From Bradyrhizobium sp. CB3481 (GTDB lineage Bacteria; Pseudomonadota; Alphaproteobacteria; Rhizobiales; Xanthobacteraceae), in NCBI RefSeq assembly GCF_029714305.1, contig NZ_CP121647.1:7088501-7152500 (forward strand): DNA of 64,000 nucleotides, given 5' to 3'. The notes under the pieces are model-generated. The model saw only the letters and a list, made by a program, of their open reading frames with translations. It was not told the origin of the DNA and ran no database searches. Every line of letters begins with the position of its first letter. Within the stretch, counting starts at the first letter, position 1. Positions 8,825-17,148 of the stretch are shown piece after piece. Position numbers and translations under genes: made by a program.

Positions 8825-9766
8825 TCAGGCGGCGGATTTGCCGGCGGGCGCCTGCGCGGGCATCGGATAATCGTCCGCGTTCAGCACCCAGCCGGGCTTG
8901 GCCGAGAAATCCATGCGCGGCGGGCAGAAGATATCGACGAGAATATTGAGTTTTGGATCGATCGCCTGAGTGGTATGGATCGACGGCGGTGGAATGACGG
9001 CGATCGAGGGCGACCCGCAATGTTCGTGATCGTCGTCGCGCCACTGCGCCATGTCTGTTGTCCATGGCCAGCGCAGATGGTGGATGAAGGTGCCGGCCAG
9101 CGCCAGCGAGCACTGTTCGAAATCGTCATGGTGGTGCGGCGACATCTTGGTCGTATCGCGCGGGCCGTTTCGCGGCTCGAGAAAGTTCACCATGAAGGTC
9201 GAGCAGCGAAAGATCCGCCCGAACCTGCCGGGCGTTGCCGCGATGTCGAGGCTGTAGGTGCGAATTTTCGGGCCGCCGGCCGCTTCGGGCCACGGCTCGA
9301 ACGGCGGCAGGTTGGGATGCGGCGTCGCATAGGACGCTGCGTTGGAGCAACGCCTGGCGAGATCTTCCGATCGCGTCGTCATCATGCGCACCACTTTGGC
9401 AGGGCCGAGCAGCGTGATCGAGCTCGCACCTGCCGGTACGAAACTGATGGTGTGGCCGTTGACCAGCGCGCGCTCATTGCCCCATACGATCTCGGCGCCC
9501 GCGCCAGGATCGGGAAGCAGCACGACATATTCGTCCGGTTGGTCAGCCCGAGCTAGCACCGCGCCCGTATTGGCCTCGCTAAAGGCAATGATGAAGTTTT
9601 GGCCGCGGGCGTACCAGGTACGCGCGCCGTTCTGGTTTTCGGCAGGCTCCGTCTCATAGAATTTCGCATACTCCGCGCCGGCAAAATGCGTGGCGGCGGG
9701 CTTTGCGCCGACGGGCGCAGCCGCGAGCGCGGCGCGGGGATCACTGTTGTGATACATGAAGGCCAT
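8825..9766 (-). CDS. Cupin-like (probably bicupin) protein
   Basis: A 313-residue protein that looks like two cupin barrels. The second, around residues 205-270, has the metal motif M-S-P-H-H-H-D-D-F-E-Q followed by a downstream His in PPSIHTTQA, as in metal-dependent dioxygenases and isomerases. The first domain (residues about 50-140) lacks an obvious His triad and is probably structural. The ATG at 9766 lies inside the end of the upstream aldolase gene, overlapping by 26 bases in another frame, so translation is probably coupled. A second Met (MYHNSD) three codons in is possible. The role in the pathway is unknown; ring cleavage or an isomerisation is plausible. Confidence 0.65.
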   Translation of the reverse strand: MAFMYHNSDPRAALAAAPVGAKPAATHFAGAEYAKFYETEPAENQNGARTWYARGQNFIIAFSEANTGAVLARADQPDEYVVLLPDPGAGAEIVWGNERALVNGHTISFVPAGASSITLLGPAKVVRMMTTRSEDLARRCSNAASYATPHPNLPPFEPWPEAAGGPKIRTYSLDIAATPGRFGRIFRCSTFMVNFLEPRNGPRDTTKMSPHHHDDFEQCSLALAGTFIHHLRWPWTTDMAQWRDDDHEHCGSPSIAVIPPPSIHTTQAIDPKLNILVDIFCPPRMDFSAKPGWVLNADDYPMPAQAPAGKSAA

Positions 9767-10559
9767 CCATGGTTTGAACGAGGTTCCTGAAATCGGTGAG
9801 CGTCTGCGCCGCGGCCCGGCGCATCTGGCCCTGGTCCGACGAGATGATGAAGGCGCTGGCGCCGAGCCCGGCGAAGTCTTTCGCTTCCGCCGCGCTTGCG
9901 ACCATCACGCAGACGGGCTTGGTTACTTTATTGGCCGCCGCAATGATCCGCGTGACCGCGTCCTTCACCGACGCATCCGCCGACGATTTGGCGCCGAGGG
10001 CGACGGTGAGATCGCCGCGACCGATGAAGAATCCGTGGATGCCGTCGACAGCCGCGATGGCATCGATCTGATCCAGTGCCTCGGGGTCCTCGATCATCGC
10101 AATCGCGCAGACCGAGGCGTCCTGTTCCTCAACCAGTGACCACATCGGCGTGCCGCCATAAGCGCCGGCGCGGGCCGAGCCGGAGTAGCCGCGCCGTCCG
10201 CCGCGATAGCGCGCCGCGGCTGCGACCGCGCGCGCCTTCTCGACGGTCGCGACATGCGGCACCAGCACGCCGGCGGCGCCGCAGTCCAGGCACGACAGGA
10301 TTTTGGCCGGGTCGTCCGACGACACCCGCACGATGCCGGCAAGATTACTGGCGCGCGCGGCCAGCAGCATGACATCGGTCATCGCGCGGTCGATCGGCGC
10401 GTGCTCCTCGTCGATCACGACGAAATCATAGCCAAGCGCACCGAAGATCTCGGTCGCATGGGTGGTCGGCGTCTTGATGAAGGTGCCGACAACCGTCTGC
10501 CGCGCAGCGAAACGGCGGCGAAACGACGAAAAATGCGGCCTGACGACGTCTCCGGACAT
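9741..10559 (-). CDS. HpcH/HpaI family aldolase
   Basis: A 272-residue class II pyruvate-type aldolase. GTFIKTPTTHATEIFGALGYDFVVIDEEHAP is the family's opening (broken here only by reading), with the catalytic His/Asp region in VIDEEHAPID. The metal ligands are Glu in MIEDPEAL and Asp in FIGRGDLTVALG. Such enzymes reversibly cleave 4-hydroxy-2-oxo acids to pyruvate or a related keto acid plus an aldehyde. GGGGAGGAAC precedes the ATG at 10559. It is the first gene of the operon and is divergent from an IclR regulator, which suggests substrate-controlled expression. Relatives include HpaI, GarL and YfaU; which one it resembles most cannot be told here. Confidence 0.88.
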   Translation of the reverse strand: MSGDVVRPHFSSFRRRFAARQTVVGTFIKTPTTHATEIFGALGYDFVVIDEEHAPIDRAMTDVMLLAARASNLAGIVRVSSDDPAKILSCLDCGAAGVLVPHVATVEKARAVAAAARYRGGRRGYSGSARAGAYGGTPMWSLVEEQDASVCAIAMIEDPEALDQIDAIAAVDGIHGFFIGRGDLTVALGAKSSADASVKDAVTRIIAAANKVTKPVCVMVASAAEAKDFAGLGASAFIISSDQGQMRRAAAQTLTDFRNLVQTMDGLHVSQQ

Positions 10560-10666
10560 TGTTCCTCCCCGCCATCTGCTCAGGACCGCGTTCAAACGCG
10601 CTCCGGCGTGGCTTGGCGAAAACCATTGCAGGCAGGCGGCCGGTCGGCCATAGCTATTCCGCCGCG

Positions 10667-10681
10667 TTCCACCAGGTGGAA
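10667..10681. promoter_or_regulatory. Probable IclR-family operator
   Basis: TTCCACC-A-GGTGGAA is a perfect inverted repeat with 7-bp arms. It is nested in a wider, looser pair (CTATTCC at 10654-10660 and GGAATAG at 10678-10684). It lies between the divergent aldolase operon and the IclR gene and ends 7 bases before the regulator's ATG. The length and symmetry are typical of IclR-family sites. That the regulator binds here is inferred. Confidence 0.65.
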
Positions 10682-10688
10682 TAGTTAG

Positions 10689-11468
10689 ATGCCGCTGAAG
10701 TCCGACACCGTCGAAGCCGCCGCCCGCACGCTGCTGCTGCTGGAGGAGCTCAACCGCCACCGCGTCACCTCGATCGATCGCCTGCACAAGGCGACCGGTT
10801 TGCCGAAATCGACGGTGGTACGGCTGATGAAGTCGCTCTGCGCGATGGGCTATGCCGCCAACGATCCTCGCCAGGGCGGCTACGCGGTCGCCTCGCGCGT
10901 CAAGTCGCTAAGCAACGGCTTTCACGGCGATCCGCTGGTGGTGGAGGCCGCGCGCCCCTGGGCGCTCGCCTTCACGCGGCAATATCAATGGCCGATCGCC
11001 ATCGCCGTGCTCGAGCGCAGCTCGGTCGTGGTGCGCTTCAGCACCATTCCCGACAGTCCGGTCTCGCCGTTTCACGGCACGCTGAACATGCATTTGAGCC
11101 TGCTCGGCCGTGCGCTCGGCCGCGCCTATCTGGCCTTCTGTCCGGTCAGCGAGCGCTCGATCCTGCTCGACATGCTGGCGCGCTCGCAGCAGAGCGAAGA
11201 CAAGCTCGCCGTCGAACGCAAGCGCGCGCTGTCGCTGCTGGCCGCCATCCGCAAGCAAGGCTTTGCCGAACGCGACCCCATGGTCGAGCCGCGCTCGTCG
11301 AACACGATCGCCGTTCCGATCATCGCCAATGACCGCGTCCTCGCCACCGTCGGCATGACCTACTTCACATCGGCGCTCGACCGCGCCGACGCCATCGCCC
11401 GTTACGTGCCGCTGGTGCAGGCGCTCGCGGAGAACATTGCGGCGAGTGTCGCGTCGTTGCAGCAATAG
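10689..11468 (+). CDS. IclR family transcriptional regulator
   Basis: A 259-residue regulator. The N-terminal winged helix-turn-helix (residues about 10-70) contains LHKATGLPKSTVVRLMKSL. The C-terminal effector domain runs through LGRALGRAYLAF and FAERDP to the IAVPI-and-V-A-TVGMTYF strands typical of the family. The layout resembles MhpR, an activator of aromatic catabolism. The ATG follows the palindrome by only 7 bases and no ribosome site is evident, so binding at the palindrome would directly block its own expression. It probably controls the divergent seven-gene operon. The effector is likely the pathway substrate or an intermediate (inference). Confidence 0.9.
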   Translation: MPLKSDTVEAAARTLLLLEELNRHRVTSIDRLHKATGLPKSTVVRLMKSLCAMGYAANDPRQGGYAVASRVKSLSNGFHGDPLVVEAARPWALAFTRQYQWPIAIAVLERSSVVVRFSTIPDSPVSPFHGTLNMHLSLLGRALGRAYLAFCPVSERSILLDMLARSQQSEDKLAVERKRALSLLAAIRKQGFAERDPMVEPRSSNTIAVPIIANDRVLATVGMTYFTSALDRADAIARYVPLVQALAENIAASVASLQQ

Positions 11469-11481
11469 CAACAGGCGCACG

Positions 11482-12408
11482 TCATCCGATGCATTTGTCC
11501 ATGATGTTGTCGATCTCGGCCTTCGAGAGAACGCCGATCTCGGCAATGAATACGATCCGTGTCCGCGGCATCCCGGCCGCCACCGATCCGCCGGGCGCCA
11601 ATGTCGCGCGGCCGCCGGCGAGCTGAAACACCATCAACCGCCCGGGCTGCTCCACGGTCTCGAACAACCCCTTCGCCCGAATGAGCTTCGATGCCAGCCG
11701 GCCGATCGCCTGCTGCAAGCGTGGCAGCGATAACGGCCGTTCCGATGTCCAGCTCAGTGTCTCGAACCGATCAGCCTTGGGACGTTGTGGCTGCACATCG
11801 CGCGGCACGAGGGCGCGGTCGACGTCGACGGGGAAAAGAAGGGCAGCCGGGACTTCGCCATGCACGGCATCGACGACTGTCGCCGCCGGGTGCAGCGCGC
11901 GAATTGTCTCGCGCAGTTGCGCGCTGCGAGCTGCATCCACCAGATCCACCTTGCTGAGTGCGACCACGTCGGCTGCGCGGAGCTGCGACCGCAACAGCGC
12001 GTCGTCGTTCAGCACCGCCGGCGTTGTCGTCGCGTCGACCACGCACAGCACCGTCTCCAGCGGCGCTTCTTTCCAGATCAGCGGATCCATCAGGTTGCGG
12101 ACGATATCGGCGGGATCGGCGATCCCGCTGGTTTCGATCACGATGAACTCCGGTTGCGGATCGCGCCGCAGCAGCGCGGCGAGCGTGCGCAGGAGGTCGC
12201 CTTCCAGCGTGCAGCAGATGCAGCCATTGCTCAGGCTGACCACGCCGTCGCTGGCGCCAGCGATCAGCTCCGCATCGATATTGATCGCACCGAAATCGTT
12301 GACCACGGCGGCGATGCGCCGCCCTTCCGCATGCGCCAGCAGGTGGTTGACGATTGTGGTCTTGCCGGCACCGAGAAAGCCGGTGACCAGCAGGACCGGG
12401 GCCGGCAC
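11482..12408 (-). CDS. CobW/P47K family GTP-binding metallochaperone-like protein
   Basis: A 308-residue COG0523 GTPase. VTGFLGAGKTT is Walker A, SNGCICC is the CxCC metal motif and VIETSGIADP is the Walker B/switch region. SKVDLVD is the base-specificity motif (in place of NKxD), and a CobW C-terminal domain follows. These proteins use GTP to deliver zinc, cobalt or another metal to client enzymes. The GTG start at 12408 lies two bases past the stop of the upstream amidohydrolase gene, so the two are almost certainly co-translated. This points to the amidohydrolase, whose family needs zinc, as the client (inference). The usual His-rich stretch is missing. Confidence 0.85.
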   Translation of the reverse strand: MPAPVLLVTGFLGAGKTTIVNHLLAHAEGRRIAAVVNDFGAINIDAELIAGASDGVVSLSNGCICCTLEGDLLRTLAALLRRDPQPEFIVIETSGIADPADIVRNLMDPLIWKEAPLETVLCVVDATTTPAVLNDDALLRSQLRAADVVALSKVDLVDAARSAQLRETIRALHPAATVVDAVHGEVPAALLFPVDVDRALVPRDVQPQRPKADRFETLSWTSERPLSLPRLQQAIGRLASKLIRAKGLFETVEQPGRLMVFQLAGGRATLAPGGSVAAGMPRTRIVFIAEIGVLSKAEIDNIMDKCIG

Positions 12409-12410
12409 GA

Positions 12411-13901
12411 TCAGCTCTCGACAACAGGCCGGCGCACCGGAAGGCCGGGCCGCGCCGCCACGTCCAGCACGCCATCCGAAATCAGCGGCTGGCCGCTGAC
12501 CACGAGATGCCTGACGCCTTCCGACGGGCGGTTCATCGCCGAGAAGGTCGCGCGGTCGGTCAGCGCGTCGAAATCGAACACGACGATGTCGGCATCCGCA
12601 CCGACCTGCAGCCTTCCCTTGGCACGCATCGCCGGCGTGCTTGCCGAAAGAATCTCCGCCGGAATCAGCGCGCATTTGCGGATGCCTTCGAGGAGCGACA
12701 CCGCCTTGCGCTCGCGCACCCACTCGCGGATGAAACGGGTGAAGCAACCGGCCGAGCGCGGATGCGAGGTGGCGTCGTTCGGCAGCGGCCAGGCGTCGCC
12801 GGTGTAGACGCTGCCGTCCGACAGCGTCCAGGGCATCGCGTCGGAGGCAATCGCACCACCGGGATACAGCACGGATATATCCAGCAGATCGCGATGGTGC
12901 GGATTGTTCTCGGTATCCAGGATATGCCACAGCACCAGCGTCGAAGGCTCTTCGGCTTGCGCCGCCAGCAGTTCCTGGCGGTCGCGGAAGCGCCGCCCGT
13001 CGGTCACCCGCTGCACCGAATCGTAGCCGAGGCCGTTGCGCGCCTCGAATTCGGGGTCACTGAAGAACGCCGCCGCCAGCACCGTCGAGCCGGTGCCGTA
13101 GGGATAGGCCTCCACCGTGATCGGCAGGCCCTGCGCCTGCGCCTTCTTCACCAGCACGGCGCAGCGCTCGACATCCGTCTTGCTGGAGGAGTTGAAGTGG
13201 CAGATGTGCATGTGCGCGCCGGTGGCGCCGGCATAGCCGATCAGGCGGATATAGGCCTCAGCCGCGCTCTCGGGATCGATGCGGGACATGTAGGCGACGT
13301 GGGTGAAGGTCGCGACATTATGCGCGGCCGCCAGCTGGCACACCGCGGTCAGCTCCTGCACGCCGGCGCCCGGGGCGTAGGCGTTGAGGATGCCGATGCC
13401 GATGCCGCCCTCGTTCAGCCCGATCGCGAGACGGTCGAGGATGCCCACCACCTCCGTCTCGCTCGCCACATTATCCATCCAGCGGCGGTCGCGCATGGCA
13501 TTGCCGAACGCCTCCAGCGAGCTCTCCGCGTTCGAGCCCGTCATCGCGCCGATGCGTGCAAAAGCCCAGTTGGCCGCGGCGCCGTAGTTGAGCACGCGCC
13601 CCTTGTCGGCCTGGCGCCGATACCAGGATGCGACCGGCAACACGCCGGCCTCGAGATCGAGCGTCGTCGTCACCCCGTCGAAGGCCTGCATGCGATCCGC
13701 CGGGATCGACTGGCCGTGCGCATGCAGGTCGATGAAGCCCGGCGCCACCACGAGCCCGGTCGCGTCGATCACCCGTTCGGCGCTGCCGAGATCGGCGCCG
13801 ACCGCGGCGATCCGGCCATCCAGCACGGCAACATCGCCGATCCCATCCATCCCGCTGGCGGGATCCACCACCCGGCCGCCACTGATCACCAAGCCACCCA
13901 T
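12411..13901 (-). CDS. D-aminoacylase / N-acyl-D-amino-acid deacylase family amidohydrolase
   Basis: A 496-residue zinc amidohydrolase. The frame opens with GGLVISGGRVVDPASG and reaches the paired metal histidines in GFIDLHAHGQS near residue 68. Later ligands are His in FTHVAYMSR and HMHICHFNSS, and the catalytic Asp is in IASDAMPWT. The C-terminus returns to the small beta domain with ADADIVVFDFDALTDRATF. The layout matches D-aminoacylases (dihydroorotase-like subgroup), which release D-amino acids from N-acyl forms. The start at 13901 is supported by GGGAG and by the family N-terminus; the frame extends 28 codons further without one. The CobW gene directly downstream is probably co-translated. 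Confidence 0.85.
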   Translation of the reverse strand: MGGLVISGGRVVDPASGMDGIGDVAVLDGRIAAVGADLGSAERVIDATGLVVAPGFIDLHAHGQSIPADRMQAFDGVTTTLDLEAGVLPVASWYRRQADKGRVLNYGAAANWAFARIGAMTGSNAESSLEAFGNAMRDRRWMDNVASETEVVGILDRLAIGLNEGGIGIGILNAYAPGAGVQELTAVCQLAAAHNVATFTHVAYMSRIDPESAAEAYIRLIGYAGATGAHMHICHFNSSSKTDVERCAVLVKKAQAQGLPITVEAYPYGTGSTVLAAAFFSDPEFEARNGLGYDSVQRVTDGRRFRDRQELLAAQAEEPSTLVLWHILDTENNPHHRDLLDISVLYPGGAIASDAMPWTLSDGSVYTGDAWPLPNDATSHPRSAGCFTRFIREWVRERKAVSLLEGIRKCALIPAEILSASTPAMRAKGRLQVGADADIVVFDFDALTDRATFSAMNRPSEGVRHLVVSGQPLISDGVLDVAARPGLPVRRPVVES

Positions 13902-14327
13902 ATCGCCACTCCCACACGCAACAGCTCCGCGGACGTCCATACCGCCGGGGCTTGAATAGAGGCAGATTTTCAGGTCGAGGACCACCTCCGCTGACGCCGG
14001 CGCATCATGCGTATTGTTACATCATCCGCATGCTGGTTGCCGCCATCGCGCATTGCTCGTTCAGAAGGCAACGGGGTGCTTTGCTAGCCAACGATGAAAA
14101 AACTGTAGCCCTGTTACCACATTCATGAGTTCAATGTTGCTGTGTTCGCCGCGCTACAGACTCTGCGGCAAACATCAGTAAATCTTCACCTGTGGGGGCA
14201 GAGCGGCGCGGTCGTTGCGGACTCGTCGAGAGCCAGGGGGGCCCAGGCCTCTGCGAGTCCGCGCGCGCTGTTTTTTTGCGCAGATGCGACGATCAATAGT
14301 TTGCTGGATAAGACGAAGGAATTGGAT
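13902..14327. other. Intergenic region, one hairpin with a T-run
   Basis: There is no convincing gene here. Short frames in the region have no ribosome site and no recognisable protein. The only clear structure is the hairpin and T-tract listed at 14217-14277. This stretch carries the promoter of the amidohydrolase-CobW operon on the minus strand, which was not resolved. Confidence 0.5.
14217..14277 (+). terminator. Hairpin followed by a seven-T run, possible terminator of a small RNA
   Basis: GCGGACTCG (14217-14225) pairs perfectly with CGAGTCCGC (14254-14262), enclosing 28 bases that can themselves pair in part. Seven Ts follow at 14271-14277 after an 8-base gap. No gene ends upstream on the plus strand, so an unannotated small transcript is one reading. 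The gap before the T-run makes it a weaker terminator than usual. Confidence 0.35.
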
Positions 14328-14534
14328 ATGCGTAAACGCTCGGCTACGGCCATCCCTGCAGATTTCAACTTCGTCAAAGCCTATTTTGAGCTGAAGCGAT
14401 TACGAGCAGATATCGAGTGCATCGAAAGATCATCAAGGCTGCCCTCAAGCCAGGTTTCGGCAGTGGGCCGCAATAGGCCCAAGGGTGACGACGACGTTCA
14501 ACGTATTTCGCGCGCCCAGCAGGCAGTTCCGTAA
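14328..14534 (+). CDS. Small hypothetical protein
   Basis: A 68-residue basic protein starting MRKRSATAIPADFNFVKAY, with an AAGGAA sequence about 7 bases upstream. The middle part (FELKRLRADIECIE) predicts an amphipathic helix; the C-terminus is polar and probably disordered. No domain is recognised. The frame runs open for 62 codons upstream, but that extension has low-complexity content and no start signal. It could be a spurious frame. It stands alone before the thioesterase gene. Confidence 0.4.
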   Translation: MRKRSATAIPADFNFVKAYFELKRLRADIECIERSSRLPSSQVSAVGRNRPKGDDDVQRISRAQQAVP

Positions 14535-14612
14535 GGCACGTCAGGTGCGCTGATGCTGGCACCTGATGCGCATTGTTGCACAATTCGTGACGTCGGCATG
14601 CTAATCTGAGGC

Positions 14613-15521
14613 ATGTCAGAAATCACAGTATATGACGGACAGCCGCTGCCGTTCGAACAACTCACAAAAGCGATCGCCGAACGCCGGTCGCTCTACGGGC
14701 GCGCCAGCGGCCTTCGCATCGATCGTGCCGAGCGCGGCGAAGCCTGGTCCAGCCTGCCCTATCAATCCGTGTTCGCCGGCGACACGCAATCCGGCGTGAT
14801 CCACGGCGGCGTGGTCACGGCCATGCTGGACGAAAGCTGCGGCATGGCCGTGCAACTCGCGCTCGACGGCAGCCGCGCGATCGCGACGCTCGATTTGCGC
14901 ATCGATTACCAGAAGCCGGCAAAGCCCGGCCTCGACATCAAGGCGCATGCGATCTGCTACCACGTCACGCGTTCGATCGCCTTCGTGCGCGCGACCGCCT
15001 ATCAGGAGACCGAGCAGGACCCGGTCGCGACCGCCGCCGCCTGCTTCATGATCGGCGCCAACCGCACCAACATGCTGCAGGACAGGGAAGCGTATGACGT
15101 GCCGACCCTCGACTTGCCCGAGGAAGATTCAGGCCCGTTCGCCAACAGCCCGTTCGCGCGCTGCCTCGGCATCGGCATCGCTGACGACGGCGTGCTGCAC
15201 ATGCCGTTCTCGTCAAAGCTCATCGGCAATCCGGTGCTGCCCGCGATCCACGGCGGCATCACCGGCGCCTTCCTGGAGACGACGGCGATCATCGGCGTGG
15301 CGCGCGAACTCGGCATCGCAACGCCGCCAAAGCCGATCGGCCTGACCATCAACTATCTGCGCTCGGGACGGGCGCTGGATAGCTTCGCGAATGTCTCGAT
15401 CGTCAAGCAGGGCCTTCGCATCGTCGCCTTTCAGGCGCAGGCTTGGCAGGACGACGCGTCAAAGCCGATCGCCACCGCGTTCGGGCATTTCAAGCTGCGG
15501 CAAGCGGCGGATAAGGATTAG
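14613..15521 (+). CDS. PaaI-type thioesterase with two hotdog domains
   Basis: A 302-residue protein made of two hotdog folds in tandem. The first (residues about 30-150) has SGVIHGGVVTAMLDESCGMAV and TLDLRIDYQKPA. The second (about 170-295) has PAIHGGITGAFLETTAII and TINYLRSGR. HGG followed by an acidic residue is the thioesterase active-site signature, and both copies keep it. The substrates are probably acyl-CoA thioesters; bacterial fusions of this kind are uncharacterised. The start at 14613 lies shortly after the preceding small frame. The DUF454 gene follows 49 bases downstream on the same strand and may be co-transcribed. Confidence 0.83.
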   Translation: MSEITVYDGQPLPFEQLTKAIAERRSLYGRASGLRIDRAERGEAWSSLPYQSVFAGDTQSGVIHGGVVTAMLDESCGMAVQLALDGSRAIATLDLRIDYQKPAKPGLDIKAHAICYHVTRSIAFVRATAYQETEQDPVATAAACFMIGANRTNMLQDREAYDVPTLDLPEEDSGPFANSPFARCLGIGIADDGVLHMPFSSKLIGNPVLPAIHGGITGAFLETTAIIGVARELGIATPPKPIGLTINYLRSGRALDSFANVSIVKQGLRIVAFQAQAWQDDASKPIATAFGHFKLRQAADKD

Positions 15522-15570
15522 CGGAAAACGCTTCATCACGTCCTCGCGCTTGCATGATGGGTTGCGGCTG

Positions 15571-15927
15571 ATGCGTCGGCTTTATCTTGTTCTCGGCTTT
15601 TTCTTCGTCGCGCTCGGCTTCATCGGAGCCTTCCTGCCGGTGCTCCCGACGACGCCGTTCCTGATTCTCGCGACGACCTGCTTTGCACGATCGTCTCCGC
15701 GACTGGAAAACTGGCTGCTCTCCCACCCGCAGTTTGGGCCGGCGCTACGCGACTGGCGCGAGCGCGGCGCCATCCCGCTGCGAGCAAAGCTGCTGGCCCT
15801 CGCCGGCATGATCGTCGGCTTTCTGCTGTTCTGGATCGGCAGCGCGCCCGGCCCGATCCTGATGGCCAGCGTCGGCGCACTCATGCTGGTGGGCCTGGTC
15901 TACGTCTTCACCAGGCCATCGGCTTGA
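15571..15927 (+). CDS. DUF454 (YbaN family) inner-membrane protein
   Basis: A 118-residue membrane protein starting MRRLYLVLGFFFVALGFIG. It has a first hydrophobic helix, the family signature LPTTPFLILATTCFARSSPRLENWLL with the conserved P-T-T-P-F core, a loop with the W-R-ERGAIP motif, and two more hydrophobic segments. DUF454 proteins are widespread, about this length, and of unknown function. The start at 15571 is chosen because the helix begins there; an open upstream extension overlaps the thioesterase gene out of frame. Confidence 0.85.
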   Translation: MRRLYLVLGFFFVALGFIGAFLPVLPTTPFLILATTCFARSSPRLENWLLSHPQFGPALRDWRERGAIPLRAKLLALAGMIVGFLLFWIGSAPGPILMASVGALMLVGLVYVFTRPSA

Positions 15928-16227
15928 GGGCACTGGAGAACTCCCTTCCGAAGGGGTGCATTTCCAAAAATATCGAAAACAACCCCATGCACAGTAGCCG
16001 GCGGCGGCCGGCGTTCGACATCACGACTTGACACGTCGGGCAAATCAGGGGCATTTTCCGATATTCCGAAGTCCTGCCGCGCCGTCGCCTCGCGTTACCG
16101 GGCGTGGCCGTCGCAGCCGAAACATCCTCACCCTCAATTGAAATTCACCTGATCACCGCGGCGAGCAATCGCCCGCGCGTGGCCGAATCGCGCGGGCTAG
16201 CAGGCGCGCGTCGAAGGAAATCTCCAC
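15928..16227. repeat. Intergenic region with a probable dispersed element
   Basis: No gene is seen. The segment holds GTGCAT near 15957 and ATGCAC near 15986 as an imperfect inverted pair. Further on is TTGACACGTCGGGCAAATCA at about 16027, a wording recalled as recurrent between Bradyrhizobium genes. This recognition is from memory, and only one copy occurs in the window, so the repeat call is weak. Confidence 0.3.
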
Positions 16228-16884
16228 ATGAACACCGCTCCTGATATCACGACGCCAACGACGGTCGCCGCAACCGACCAGACGAATGCGGCCCCGCGGA
16301 TAAAACTTCAGTCGCACGGCTTCGCCATCGACCATCCAGATCAGGCCCTCGGCGAACGGCTGATGGCGAATGCGCTGGGCGTCACTGACCGCGAGGCGAT
16401 GCACGGCATTGTCAGGCAATTGGTGAAGGCAAGCGTGAGCGGCGAGAGCCCCGACGAGGTGACCCTCTCCTTCATGCTTTCGATGGTCAGAAGCATTCGC
16501 CCCCGCGATTCCCTCGAGGCGATGCTGGTGGCGCAGATGGTTTCGGTTCATGTGATGGCGATGCGCTGCGCCCATCACCTTGCGAACGCCGACGACCTTG
16601 CCCAGCACGACAGCGCCGCCCGCGCCCTCGGACGGCTCGCCCGCACCTTTCCCGCCCAGATGGAGGCGCTGAACCGCTACCGCAGCCATGGCGAGCCCGC
16701 CATCACCGTGCAGAACGTATCGGTTGCCGACGGCGGCAAGGCCATTGTCGGCAACGTCACGCAGCACGCGCGGGTGATCGTCTCGGACAAGAGCCGGGCA
16801 TCCGCGGCGCGGAAGGCGCCGAAGGCCGCGGGGGCCAGGCGAGGGCGCGATTCCGCTGAGGCCAAGCGTGAAGCAGAGGCATGA
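16228..16884 (+). CDS. Conserved hypothetical protein of a Bradyrhizobium gene pair
   Basis: A 218-residue protein. The N-terminus is Thr/Ala-rich. The centre (residues about 30-160) is helical, with LGVTDREAMHGIVRQLVKAS and MVSVHVMAMRCAHHLANADD, followed by a conserved-looking ALGRLARTFPAQMEALNRYR. The C-terminus is Lys/Arg/Ala-rich and probably disordered. Such proteins recur in this clade beside a small 'HGG' protein, which is exactly what overlaps its stop codon here (ATGA). No function is known. The gene pair resembles phage or mobile-element cargo in its patchy spread, but nothing in this sequence proves that. Confidence 0.65.
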   Translation: MNTAPDITTPTTVAATDQTNAAPRIKLQSHGFAIDHPDQALGERLMANALGVTDREAMHGIVRQLVKASVSGESPDEVTLSFMLSMVRSIRPRDSLEAMLVAQMVSVHVMAMRCAHHLANADDLAQHDSAARALGRLARTFPAQMEALNRYRSHGEPAITVQNVSVADGGKAIVGNVTQHARVIVSDKSRASAARKAPKAAGARRGRDSAEAKREAEA

Positions 16885-17148
16885 ACGATCACATCAGAAC
16901 TACAGGCCCGATGCAGGCGAGCCCGCGGTGCGGCGCCAAAAGCCGCTCCGGTAGTTCGTGCCGCGCGCCGGCGATGCACGGCAAGAAGCGCTGCCGCATG
17001 CACGGCGGCGCGAAGGGTTCCCGGCGCGCCAAAGGCAAACCGGAACGCGCGCAAGCATGGGCTGTTCACCAGGGAGGCGATCGCCGAGCGACGGCAGATT
17101 GGAGCGTTGTTGGGTGAGGCGCGGAAGGTGCTGGAAGGGATGAAGTGA
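16881..17148 (+). pseudogene. 'HGG' small protein broken by a one-base insertion
   Basis: The frame begins at ATG 16881, overlapping the previous stop, and encodes CGAKSRSGSSCRAPAMHGK, then CRMHGGAKGS. After that it reads Arg-rich nonsense and ends at 17117. Removing one C from the CCC at 17020-17022 restores GAPKANRNARKHGLFTREA and on to a natural C-terminus ending LEGMK at 17148. HGG followed by GAPKGNRN and KHG is the expected wording of the family, so the original product was about 88 residues. Either a real frameshift or an assembly error accounts for it. Confidence 0.7.

Noticed and set aside
15940..15956. CCCTTC/GAAGGG hairpin after the DUF454 gene as a terminator.
   Set aside because: Almost no loop and no following T-run.
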